Source: Colius striatus
Taxonomy: Eukaryota; Chordata; Aves; Coliiformes; Coliidae
Length of the DNA: 64,000 bases
Direction of reading: 5' to 3'
Assembly: GCF_028858725.1 (NCBI RefSeq)
Contig: NC_084773.1
Coordinates: forward strand, 8,050,350-8,114,349
Part shown: one piece after another, positions 49,877 through 62,700 of the stretch
Layout: each line of letters begins with the position of its first letter
Position numbering within the stretch: the stretch's first letter is position 1
Made by a program: the position numbers and the translations under genes
The notes under the pieces: generated by a model
The model's input: only the letters and a program-made list of their open reading frames with translations
Databases searched by the model: none
What the model was told of the DNA's origin: nothing

Positions 49877-51579
49877 AGCAAAGAGGAGAGCAAGTAAAAG
49901 GTGGTGAAGTTTATAGCAAAGGTTAAGCAGCTAATGAGTCCACACCTGAGTATCTTGAAAGAAACATGAAAGCCACTGTACACTTAAATTTCTCTGTGTC
50001 TTTCACATCCTGCTCCAGAGACAAACCTCATTCTTGCATTTCAAGTATTATTAAATCTCATTCTTCTGTTTCCACTATTATGTACTTTTTACCAGTGTGT
50101 TTTCCAGTCTGCTCACTGTACTGGACATTACTTTGCAACTTTCCTCGGAATATCTTGATTAAGGAGGAATTTACGAGGGTATGAAATCCTTGAAATGCCA
50201 AAGGTGTTCACTTAGACTGATTAGACTCTTAGAAAGTAACTTCTTACTTTAATTAGATTAAAAAAAGATGGAAAAATCTTTTATGATGATTCAATTATAT
50301 AAAATATGTTACAATTATGTGTCATATATGGTATTTTAATCTTTAATAAAGAAGACATAAGTTAATGTGTGAAGACTAGATGGTATTGGCAGACAGCAAG
50401 GCTTCTTCTAGAACAATTAGTCCTGAATTCAAATAGAGACTGCATTGAACCTCTTCATTGTATAGACTAAACTAATTTTTTGAGTCAGAACTAACAAGAA
50501 GTCTCACTTGTAGATCTGTTCAATAAATGAATAGTATTTTTTCACAGTAATTTTTAGTATTTAAACTGCATTGAAGTACTTCAGTACAGATTTTGATTGA
50601 TTGTAAAGCCCATTACAAAATTGTCAAAAAACCCCAAAAGGATCTTAAGAGCGAATACATGTGGTTCTAAACCCAGATATCCAGAGATGTGTTACATTTC
50701 TAGTTAACTGTCTTTTCATTAATGAAAGTTCCTCTAGTCTCTTTTACCGTTCTTACACATTTAATTATTTGTTTGCAGAATTATTTAATATCTTAATTGT
50801 GCTACTTGAGCTTTGCTGTAAAGTTCTGAACTGACCATTACCTTTGGATTCAGAAGTCCCTCTATTTATCTTTCCAGCAGATAATGCACAATCAATACTT
50901 ACAGAAGTTTCCTATAAATTGTTCTTTGAAATGTCTCAGCCTGGAGAAACACTGAGTTGGTAATAGAGGTTAGATTAGATTACTACTGAGAATGTGAAGA
51001 TAGGAATAGTGATTTTGTTGTGAAATCCTATCCTACAGGACTCAGATTGGGATAAGCAGTCACATTACTGAGAGCAATGAATGATAGCCAGGGATAATAA
51101 ACTGCACTCTCTGCCTTCTTAGCTGGATTTGAACTACAAGCCTTTTTTCCAAGCAAATACGTAGCTTCAATTGATTATTTTCAGGATAGTATTGTCCACC
51201 TATGTGAAGCAGATTCCAAGGATAAGATTTCAGGCCACATTTCCATGTAACCTCACTACCTACCTTGTTTGCTTAGTTTTCCCCAAGGAATTATTTTTCT
51301 GGACATTTTAAGTGATGTGAAATTTAAAAATGGCTAAAGACCTCTTTGTTCTAACACTGTGTTGATTTATTTTTCCTCTGCGTCTTACAAAGTACTAAGC
51401 TGTAAACAGTAATATATACTCATTTGAAGATGGCCATTACTGCTTTGAAACTTGACGTAATTTTGGATTTTATTTGGTTAGTTGGGGGATTGAAAAGAGG
51501 ACAAGGAAGAAGCAGCAAAGAATCCCAATCTTGAAGAACTCCAAATAGCTCTTGGGGCTGCCTCCTGAAATATTCAAGT

Positions 51580-51692
51580 ATTCATAGAATCATAGAATGG
51601 TCTGGATTGGAAAGGACCTTTAAAGATCATCTAATCCAAAGCACCTGTCACAGGTAGGGACATGTTTCAGTTGATCAAGTTGATGCAAATAC
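51580..51692 (-). mobile_element. CR1 LINE, 3' end fragment, reverse orientation
   Basis: Starts with the CR1 terminal repeat seen in reverse (ATTCATAGAATCATAGAATG), then 'tctggattggaaaggacctt', 'taaagatcatctaatccaaa' and 'aggtagggacatgtttcagt'. This is the standard reverse complement of a CR1 3' end. The well-preserved start suggests it is younger than the other copies. Confidence 0.94.
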
Positions 51693-54600
51693 TTTTTGAT
51701 GTTTAAGGTCTCACTTTAATAATTCTGACAGTTGCAATTGGAAGACAGCCTTGCTATCTGAAGGACCAGGCTTTGATGCTTGTTCTCTGACTTTTTCCTC
51801 ACAGGCATGCATCTTGCTGGATCTAAATACACTGCTTAACTCCCGTGTTTCTTTTACAGTAAGCCTCAGAATGAAGTAAAACATTTACGCTGAAAGGTGA
51901 CCATCATTTGCTAACATAGTAAGGAAAGCTTGTTTTAATACAGTAATACTAAGGACAGAATTATGGAACATTTAGGATAACATGCTCATGTCAGTTTGTA
52001 CCTAGGCAACTTGTGAAGTTGATTATTTGTCCATGTTGCATGCCAGTGTTTTTTATTCATGTCAGGAGACCTGAACACTGCTGAACTATTAGGATATGTA
52101 TATTGAGTGTTTAGACATGGGAGTTCAGTCCTGGCATATACCAATAATGGTTTCAGATATTTTAATTAGAACACCTGCAACTGAAAAATATTTTTAATTT
52201 ATTGAGTTTATTTCCCCCCAAAATTACATCTGTTATGTATTCTTAGTAGATCATGTTAGCAGTAGCATGTATCGAGATAATCCGCATTCTTGAACTCAGG
52301 TTAGTCATGTTTGCTAGAGTAGTGCCTGGGGATCAACACAGAAGAGTGATGACAGTAGAGGTAATATATTTTGATATTTTAGCACATGTAGCAGTTGTCT
52401 CTCTCTGCCCTCAGAGCACCTTAGCTGGCTCTTCTGTTAGAGATTTTTTCTGCCTGAAAAGAAATAGGAATCATCTAATTCTTAGGTCAGTCAAATTGCA
52501 GCTCTAAAGTAGTTAAATTACTGTTCCAAACAAAGTCTTCACCTAAAGAGAACATCATAAAAAAAGTGTTTTCAACAATAAATTTTTTTCTTTGTTGTAG
52601 ATCATGGATCGAGTAATTCCTGAAAGTTAATGAGTTATTTCTGCAGCATTCACAATAGCATGGTCACTTAATAAAGGGAAACTTAAGTTTGCCTTACAAG
52701 ATGAACTGCAGAGATGAAATTTGTAAATAACTCTAGAAGGGTACAAAATAGTAAAAGTCTTCTAACAAATGCTATGTGGTTGCTTTAAAAAACACCACCA
52801 CACACATGTGGACCTCATTGAGTGCCTCATTATCTTCCCCAGCTGGGACCAATAAATGCATTAGATTCAGGTGGTTTAGAAACAACAGGCCAGGTAGTAA
52901 AAGGTGGTGTTGGTTAAGGGGAAGGAAGCACAGTAAAGGAAAAAGGTAGAAAGTAGAGAATGTAGAGTGTATTATTAAGGATTGGTGCATTTGTCCTGTT
53001 AGGTCTTCTTAGTGTGAGGAAAAAGGTATTGATTTGTGAGAGGATGTCTGTGAGGCTTGCATATGAGTAAGTAGAGGTTCCTATTCTCTTTCGCTATATG
53101 GGTGTAGAGTCTGTATGACTTTGTTCATCCTGGGTTTGGTGGGTCTGTCTGTTCATGAAGTTAATGATATGTGTTTTGCAGTCTTTTAGTACCCTTTGTA
53201 ATATGTGTGTATGTAGTTAGCAATATTTCTAGTATTAGACCTGCTTGTCGAAGTACATTTCTGTTAAAAAAACTGTGGTGAAATGATATGTAACTCCTAC
53301 TTCTGTAACAAAACAACAGGATAAGTAGTTGTGACTTTTCTACCTTGGATGGGGGGAAATAATATGTGGTAATATTGTGAGAGCTCTCTGACAAACTGTA
53401 AATGTTCTCAGTAAGCTCTGCTTCTCTGTTCTGACTCTGGATTATCTAACTTCCCTTTTTGGCTGCTTAGAATATGTAAAAGACTTTTATAATTCTTTCA
53501 GACTTTCTCTTGTCATCCCTTCTTTCTGTTTGATTTCTTTTTTTTCAGTCTTCCAAGTCTTTTGGACTTGTAACTTTCAACTGAAGAACGGGTAGAGTCA
53601 TTGATTGTCTTCAAGGGATCTTGATTTTGGCTTCATTAAATGTCAATAATAAGTGAATAAACTGTGCTGTAAAAACAAGGAACTTTTGTATAGCAACTAG
53701 TGAAAACCACAACAGTATGTCTTTCCTTATTTGTATGAAGTTGCTGGTTGCTACTTCAAGCAAACTTGGTGTATCAAACTGTGTTGTTGGGCAAGGTATG
53801 GTTAAGCAGAATGTTAAATACTATGTATAGCTCTCCCTCAAATGTTTTCACTTGGATGCTGTGAGTCTTAAAGCCATTGCATCATCTTCCATCTGTAGTG
53901 TTAGGAGGCAAGTCTTTAGTATATCAAATCTCAACCTTTGGTGGCTTGGTAGTATGATAATGACTTAGATAGCCATCTTGTGTTTTTTACTTTTTACTAC
54001 CAAAAACTGAAAGCTGATTGAATTCTTAGCATAATTCTTTAAAATACTTCTCTGAAGTAGCTACTGGTGTATCTTCTTTTTCTAGTAAAACTACTTTTCT
54101 TATGCTTTATTTGACTTTCTCACGTGTCTTGGTCTTCTTTATTCTCGTTAATGTTTTGGAATATGATAGGTGTTACACCTGTCACTTCCCCCTAAAGCTG
54201 TACAACAAAATAATGTTTCTTGCTTATATTGTTATGGTACATAATAGAAACATCTCTTTGCCTTAAAACTTTTCTGAGTTATCATAGAACTCCCAGTAGT
54301 TTCTGCTCATAAATGTGCTCATGGTAGTGTCACCTGCTGTTTGTATTGCTCTGAGTTTTAAGGATCTGGTTAACACTATCTAGTAATTAAGGCCTTGAGC
54401 ACTAGCGTTTCAAGATGTGCTGCTTCTAGCCCATAAGTATGATACTATGAAAAGCAGATATCCTTTCTGTGGGATTTTGGTATTCCTATAAAGTTTCAGC
54501 TCAACAGTGTTAAAATTGCCAGAAAACCCATATCACCTAAAAACTACCCCCAAAAAATTGCAAACAAAATTCCTCTGTGAGCTCATGGTAGAGCAAGGTT

Positions 54601-57300
54601 GTAATATAGTGTGAGCAAGTTAAAGGAGAGGTTAATAATCTTTGTCCCTAATACTTCTGGTGCAGAAATGCTTCTAAGTTGTGCAGACTGGATGTTACTG
54701 TGTGCTATGAGACATCTTCAGTAATGCGTCATTGCCTTTTTAAGTGCTGCTTATGATGATAATGCTTTGCATTTATGCAGAACAAAAGTGTGAAATTGAT
54801 GACAGGATCAGGCATGGGCAAACGTTGAGATTTCCTAAATACATTAAAATGTAGGCTTGTTGCTTTAGCCTCGTCAATATTTCTTGCTTGTGGCTAGCTG
54901 TCTTGTTCAACTTTTCCTGTAATTTGAAAAGCACCTATTCCAAACTATCAGTCTAAGAGTAGAACACTGCATGAATGACATACAATACTTAGTGTCCCAA
55001 TCTGCTGTTAGTCATATTTTATATAGGAAGTAGTGTAGGCATGTGAGTGCTAACCAGTTTACTCTTGGGCTGGTGATGCTCATATGGGGATAAATGTGGT
55101 ACCTGTCTGGATGGCAGTTGCACTCAGTGTGTTATTAGTCTCTAACTGTGAATGTATGCTTCACTTGAGAGTTTCTCAGAGTTTATTAGAGGAGCATTAA
55201 GGCTGATGATACAATCCTTCTCATGCTTTGCATTTTTTATTAACCATACTAGATCTCCTGTTTGCATCGTGTATCTTTATCTTCTGGCACTGTAGGGGAA
55301 CTGGAATCTAGTTGCTTAGTTTCCCCTTACACTTTATATCATTAAACACTAGAACTATGTATAGATAAGTGATGTCGGGAATTTGTGGACTACTCTTAAA
55401 GAGTGATTGAAAGGTAACTGAGGAATAAATATAACTACTCCCAATAGGCTTGTATTTGCCATATGGAGTGTCTACTTGAAAACGAATGAAAATGACTGAT
55501 CTAGACAGTAATGCACCTGCATGAACTTCCTTGTTTACAGTTTCTTTGTAACACTTCAAAAGCTGTTTGGCTTAGATCAGAATGCCCTAGGGAGCATGTT
55601 GTCCTTCCTCTCCTCCCTGTAATGTTCCTGCTGAATCATGGAAGCGCTTATTCTCTGACTTAGCAGTCAATGCCCTTCTGGTCTCCAAAGTGACCCGTGG
55701 GACCTTTTTTATTCTTCCTTTCCAAAGGTTTCATATGGTATGTTTGTTCTGAAGGCCTAAGTCCCCATACTGGTGGCTGTGTTGTTACTCCCTTGGAGTT
55801 CTGATATCAAAAGCTTGTCTCCCAATTAGTAGTAATTACTTTTGCATGGTGGCACCTTGTTGGAATGCATATTGTTAAGATTTAAGAACTGAAGTAGTCT
55901 TGTTGTTTACAGGAATCTGTCTTGTGTCAGTATGGAGATCAACGTTTTTCATTCACTTCTGTGATGCTTGTGAAGTTTACAGTTTGATATGGGCATATCT
56001 GAATTGCAGGTGTTAGAAAATTTCAGTGGTACAATGTTCAGTTTATCACAAACCATCCAGTTTTGTTGATGCACTGTGGATTCTTTTCTACTCCCCTGCT
56101 CCCATGCTAATTATGATATCTCCTCCTAGCAAGATCTATTCTACTTTGTTCCTTCTGAGGTGGCATTTAAGCCTGGATTGCTGCATTGTTATTATGTTCA
56201 GTTATTCTCTCACTCCTTCTACTGCTGAATCATCCTCTAGTCTACTAGTGGTTTTGCTTGTGATCAGGTGGTTCAGTGACCTTCATACCTACAAGAATTT
56301 TACTTTGAGTTGCTGTAGGAATTGTGAAGTTGTACGCAAGTTTAAAGTTTCTTCAGAACAAAGCCGAGATGCACTTACTAAACAATACAGATTGAACAAA
56401 GAAAAGGATTTGAAAACAAAGGAGATCTAATAATACCTTGCTTATGCCTGGCATTTCACTCTGGTCCTTAGATAAATATGACTTGCCTTTTGGCATCTCT
56501 TACCCGGTTCTCTTGGGGACCGAATTACAATCTGCTTGCTGCAGGCTTTGACTTTGTTAGATTGCTGCAGCTGACAGCTGCAGAACTCGGGAATGGCCAT
56601 CAAGCCAATAGCAGTGAGTTTGCAGTCATGCTCATGCTCTGTATGTCTTATGCAATGTTAAAATAAAAATATATGGGCAGATGATACTAGTGGTGACTGA
56701 GTTTATATATATTATATATGTAGGTTATCTGACATACTAATGTATTTTATTTATTGATTTAAAAAGTGATGCTGGTTTAGTCTTGTTTTCCATAACTCTG
56801 GCATTTGCATTTCTTCTATTAAATGAAAGAATGAGAGAGAAGTAGGGGACAGGCAAACAGGAAAATCATGGTTTCTTAAAAGATGAATATGACTTTAGGA
56901 GCACATGCCAACATACATCCTTGTTTTAACAGGGAAAATGTGGTGCACTGGCACTTTTTTCCAGGACAGTAAAGTATGGTGCAGAGAAAACAGTACCATA
57001 TACTACATTGTAAGAATAGAGATACAAGTATGAATATTTTAAATTTACTAATGAAACTGTCTAGTTGGGTTGAATCAGCGAGTTACAGGTAAGAAATCAT
57101 CATGAAAACTTCTCCAGTGCATGAATTTTACTTTGTAGCTGCTATGTAAAGGTGCTTATAAACATCCATAATAGTACAAATATCATTTCATAATATAACT
57201 TGTTCATTTTCATAAATGTCACCATATCAATAGCAATTGGAGAAAAAAGCTTTAGTCTAGGATATGAAAAGGTGAAACTACTAGTGTGACTCTTGTATCT
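51693..57300. other. Intergenic, no gene recognised
   Basis: AT-rich. A 19-bp palindrome lies at 56565-56583 within a less AT-rich patch (56480-56650) that ends in AATAAA near 56662. The plus frame at 56026-56430 (134 codons) shows no recognisable protein pattern. Confidence 0.5.
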
Positions 57301-57360
57301 ATCAGAATAGTTCGGGTTGGAAGGGATTTCTAAAGTTTATCTAGTCCATTTATTTAGAAC
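57301..57360 (-). mobile_element. CR1 LINE, 3' end sliver, reverse orientation
   Basis: 'TCAGAATAGTTCGGGTTGGAAGGGATTTCTAAAG' followed by 'TTATCTAGTCCA' is the reverse complement of the CR1 3' terminus with several substitutions. Beyond position 57360 the match fades. Confidence 0.85.
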
Positions 57361-59579
57361 AGTTGCACCTAATTCTTGCTAAAACTGAGAAGGAAGCTGG
57401 TACACAAAGAATTTACAGAAACAAAAATGACCAAGTGATTTGATGTATACAACTTGTGAATTTGCTTTGATAACTTTGGTGGTTTGTGGAATTCCTCCCT
57501 CTGATGTATCAGGGTAAGAAATTAATATTCTGCTACCTGGAATACTATAGTGTAACTTCTTTTTATATGAAGAATAGTAGCAGCAGCAGTGGATTGTTTC
57601 CTGCAACTGTATTGTCATTTACTAGCTTCAATAGCCAGTAAGAAAAATATTGAGACACAAGCTCTAGAGCAGTAACAACTCTACGTGCACATGGAGAAGG
57701 TCCTTGAAGGGTCATGGACAGGCTTCTGGAATATGAGGAAAAACTACTGCTTGGAGCAAGGAAAAGATGATTTCCATGTGACTTAGAAACCAACACTCTT
57801 AACACAGAAGCACATTTACTACTTTACTATCTACTTTATCTACTTGCCCCTACTTTTAATATGTATACTTCAAATGTGATTGCTTTTTTTCTTGTCAAAT
57901 ATCATGCTTTTTTTAACTTTCTATGCAAACTGTAGAGACTAATTGATTGAAGACAGCTTAAATGAATACGTATAGCTGAAATTTCATTTCTTAGAAATGA
58001 AAGATCCCTTTAAAAAATAGGATTGGTTTAAGGGAAACCTTTTGGTCGTGCAGAAATATGCATAAACTGGATTTAAGTAGTGCAAGTCAAGATTTATTAA
58101 TTTTTATTTCTACTCTCATCACTGTAGTATTTTTCAGCTAAAATGAGAAATGGATACATCTCCTGATTTGATAGCTTTGTAGATATTAGATAAGAATATC
58201 TGTTCAAGTACTTAGTTTTATTTTTGGTGAATCTGGCTGTATATTCCTCAAAGCTTTGTTCATAATTCTTTTAAATAACTTAGTAGTCTTTGTTTAGCAT
58301 AGCTTGTAGTAAAATATCAATTTCAATCCTGAGTCTATTGTTTACTCTAACTTTGAAATTTATATGCATTCTGAATGACACCAGCTCTTCTTTGGTATAC
58401 TGAGTCCTGTCCTACTTGCAGCTTTTCCTTTTCCCTGTTGGTTAGACAAGCTACACTGATGAATGGTTTCAATCTAAATTTAAAAATAACTTTCTGTCTA
58501 TTGCTTGTTTTTGGACTTTCCTGGATTCTCCATGTAGTTTGCTGATGTAATTCTATTTTATTGGAATTCTTCACTTGATTCCAATTGTACAGAAGAACAT
58601 AATATGTAAAGATTGAGTTTGATCAAAGATAAACATCCTTCATGGTGATCAGTAAAGCACAAAGGTGATGCTTATCTATAGGAGCACCAGATGCGTGTGT
58701 AGTACTCTAACTTTCAGGATCATACTTTCATACTTTTTTGAAATATCTTTCTAATAGATATTCTACTTGGAAAAGAAAATTTGAGTATGCTGCAAACCTA
58801 TGGATTTTCTTCGATGAGGATGATAGGGACTTTATCAAGTGTGGTTCTGTAATCACATCTGTCACTAACTTTCAATTATGAAGTAAAGACACTCTTGTTC
58901 TATGTCATGATTTTAATAGTTGTATGTATGTGCTAAAAGTTTAGTGAGCTGTTCTGTTGAAGGAACTTTTTGTTTGTTTGAAAGGACAACAGGAAATCTC
59001 GATAATGATTTGTAACTTGACAGGCTGAACCTTTATGTTTAAAAATAACACAGCAAGTCTTGTAGTAGTGGAACCATTAGCTTGCCTTTTCATGAAACAT
59101 CACAAATTGTGGAGAAGGATAATGCTTTCCCAGGTGCAGAAATACCTTGCTAGTTTTATTCCATTGCTTCCAATTTTCTGCTGCCTATAAGCCACACTTG
59201 AACCCTTTTTCCTTTTTTAATAAATGGATGGCTATGGACCAACACTGAGCAGAGCTGAAAAAATAAGATTATTTTTTTCTCTTAAAGTGCAAGAGGGAAA
59301 AAGTGTGTGTTACAGGCTGTAATTTTCTTTGGAAAGCAAGTAGGTTAAAAAGGTTCCAATATGCTCTTTATTGTCACTCATAAAAGCTAAGCTCTTACTA
59401 GGAGTTATGTAGAAAATCATGGTTTGGCAAACAGGTGTTATCAGTTCGCCTAGATATTGCAGGTTTTTTGTTCCTTGTATCATAATTGACTTTGTGGAAA
59501 CCTTGCACTTTACTTGCTTCACTTTTATTTACTTTTTTTTTTTAAAAAAAAAGAGAAGTCTTCTGCAATGCTAAGAGCC
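57361..59579. other. Intergenic, no gene recognised
   Basis: AT-rich unique sequence. I see nothing beyond homopolymer runs. Confidence 0.5.
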
Positions 59580-59760
59580 TGCATAGCTTTAGCACACCTG
59601 GGAGAGACACATACACCTTTGTGGTGGGTAGACATCTTTGCCTTACGAAGATGTCTCCTGAGAAACCTTGGCTTATAAAAACCTTGTTGATTCCTTATCA
59701 CGGCAACCTAAGAAATAATTGAAATAAAGAAGGTTTTGTTGTTGTGTTTTTTTTTTTTTT
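59580..59760 (+). mobile_element. Possible LTR-like remnant with hairpin, TATA and poly(A) signals
   Basis: Within 130 bp there is a perfect 9-bp hairpin AGACATCTT/AAGATGTCT (59630-59656), a TATA-like GCTTATAAAAAC (about 59670), and AATAAAG (about 59724) followed by a TG/T-rich stretch. That order (TATA, then AATAAA, then GT-rich) is typical of a retroviral LTR. No terminal TG...CA pair or internal retroviral sequence could be identified, so it may be fortuitous. Confidence 0.25.
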
Positions 59761-62700
59761 CTTAAAGTGTGTTTTCAAATGCATTCTGGAGATTTCTTGA
59801 GATGGATATGTGAAGATCAAATGTAATAGTAGTTTTTGTCAAGCTGTTTGCTCTTTGACCTACAAGTATCAGCAAGAGAGTGTTTTCCATTTAGTTAAGC
59901 AACATGTATACTTGAAACCATTTCTAATATAAGAAAGGGAGCAATGGCCAATAACTATAATACATTATTTCAAAGGTCCCTCAGCTGCTGATATTGATAA
60001 AATAGTTATGTATAAAACATTAACGACAATTCTGCATAATACTCTTATTTATGCTTTGCATACTACATAGTGTGATAGATAACTACAGGCATATGTCTCC
60101 TCACAGAAAGACACTGAATTGTCTTTTTTTTTGGAGTTCCATGTTAATTTGATTTGTTAATGTATGGAGATTTCAATGCTATACCAAGTCAATTTTGGTA
60201 TAAATTGATTTCTATGAGACCTGTGATAACTGCAGAAGATAGAAGATCTAAGTTTTAAATGTGCACTACAAAACAAACAAAAAAACCCAAATAACAAATA
60301 TAGTAATAATGTATTTTAACATCTTGGACATGATGGCAGTGAAAAGTTTGCAGATGGTGTTGAAATTGAACAAATATTGAACAATGAGCAGGTTGTAGTT
60401 CATAGGTACCATGTGTGAAGTGGACTATTGGTTTGACACAAATGCAATAGCAGATGATCAAAATGTCTCTTGTGTCATTATCACAATGAGACCATATTTT
60501 TATTCTTGATGTGTACAACTGACTTGCATTTTTAAAATTACTGTAATTATACTTGATATTATGGTGAGAGATTGCAATACACAATCCTCAAGTTCTTGCA
60601 GTACCCACAAATTTTTAGTTTATTTTATATCAGTATATTAGTACTGCTTGAACTTTTACAGCAGAGCAATAAAACTGCTTATAGTCGTTCTGACATGTTT
60701 TCGTTCTTTGGTTCCATGTGTTACTTGTTGGTAACTTTCGAACATCAATTCCTCAAAACCCCTGAGGCAAATGATGCAACACCTTTTCAGCCAATCAATA
60801 TTTTTGTCTGTTTTGTTTTTAAATCAGGTAAATGGTATAGTTTGTGTTTAAGTAACTGGGGTTAAGAAATCCTTGATGAACACCAAGCACTTTCACGTGT
60901 TATTTCAGTAGTGTCATGCAGGTCTTCTGTTTTGTGGCTTAACAGCCTGATGGGAGATACTCATTTCTAGACTAACAGCTTCTAGAGCTATCAGATGCTC
61001 ATGTATGACTTATTGAAGACATAAGCAGGCCTCAAGAACTTGTCTGTCTGTAACTGACAAAAATAATAAAAGAAAAATTGGTATCTATAAATGTTCAGTT
61101 TTCTATATACTATAATATTCTATGTGAAAATTTTATAGATAAACAACAAATATCTATTTATAGAACAAGTGTTGTATAAACAACATGAAATTTATCAGAA
61201 ATAGGTGCTGTTCCAAACTTTACCGGTTTGAGGCATACAGTGAAGCTTTAAGGGAAACTGGATGACATCTTGAAATGCATTACTGATTTCTACCTTAAAT
61301 GTACAGACAATATTAAAATGAGCTTTAACCTTCTGACCTCCTTTATGCAGCTGAATTAACAGTTTAAATGAAATAGATTTACCATTAGCATCAATCTTTG
61401 TGAGATGGAGACACTTGGTATTGGTATCTTGTATCTGCCCTGAGGAAAGAGGGAAAGGAAAAATATTGGTGTTGGAGAACTGCTTTTAAATTCCTGTGTT
61501 TTGATAGAAACAATCAGGAGAGAAATCTAAAATAAGCAAACACAATGTAAGAGCTATGAGGCCAAAATCACTGAAGTGATATACTTTTTCCGTTACTTGC
61601 ACGCAAAATGAAATCAAGGGAATTGGATGCTTGCCTTGTTTTTCTCTTGCAATGTCAGTTTCTAGTTCCTTTTATCCCTGCCTTTGTCTTGTAGCCTGTA
61701 GAGATTATTCTCAGATGAAATGGATCTGAATTTTGAATAGAGCTTGCTTTTTCCTTTTTCCAAAATGAATACGGGTCAGAAGTGAACACACATGGTAATT
61801 TTTATCACGGCTGCCTTTAATTCAAACTCAAGGGTAACTGCTCTGTAATGCTGCACTTAAATTGGTAATTCCATTGCCAACTTGAAAAGGCTTTTTGAAG
61901 ATGTAAATAAGTGAAAATGGGCAGAAATGAAGTGTGGGTTTTTATGTTTCTATTTAAATCACCCATATATTGAACAGCATCAATATCCTTTTGAACACAG
62001 AAGTTGCATATTTTGGTGTTCCAATACGTGACACTCAGTCCAGAGGTTTCTTCAGTGGCACCAGCTGTAGGCAACAAGTGAGGATAGATCTTGACCAAGT
62101 CGCCTTAAGCTAGAAAGGGACACTAAGCCTCCAATTGGATGGAGAAATGGAGGCTGTTCAACTAAACACTTGGTCTGTGACAACTGGAAGTGTGCTACTT
62201 GAGAGATAATTTAGATATGAAGAGTTGTGACTTCTACCTGTCTGTACCTTTCCCTGCTCACTTCTTTTGATTTGTTTTTGAATCTCATGGGCATGCCACC
62301 TGGCCAGCATGCACTACTTTTTAATTACTTGTCCTCTGATAGCATTCTTTTAATAGTCCTATTTAAAATTAAGAAATAAACCTTCATGTTATGTTCAAAC
62401 TACGAATGAACAGTAACGTTTCTTGTTTGTCTCCTGAATGTTCTTTGTAATAATAGTGTTGAAAACTTTCAATGGCAAGCACATGTAAACAATACAGTCA
62501 TTCGCTAAGCTTTTTCTGATGATACAGTGTCAGTGATTACTGAATTCTCTGGCTGTTTCTGCTTTGGATGGTTCCTTCTTTCTCTGAATTGTCAAGAGTC
62601 AGAAGAAAATTATGGTGTCTTGTCTTTTGTGTTGCTGAACAGAGTGCTGTAATTCTTAACTTCTGAAATGAAACTGTTTTGAATTTTTTTTTTGTATCTC

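Larger units (their letters stand above)
41312..51579. other. Intergenic, no gene recognised
   Basis: AT-rich. Contains a TG microsatellite (45073-45090), a direct repeat ATTAGCTATTG (49851-49861 and 49866-49876), an octamer ATGCAAAT near 44623, and a small CpG cluster with ACGCGT near 48264-48269. The longest open frame of the region (43964-44542, minus, 192 codons) is treated under findings. No gene was recognised. Confidence 0.5.

Noticed and set aside
56026-56430. 134-codon plus-strand frame
   Set aside because: No conserved motif or splice support. The Leu/Ser-rich content follows from local T/C richness.
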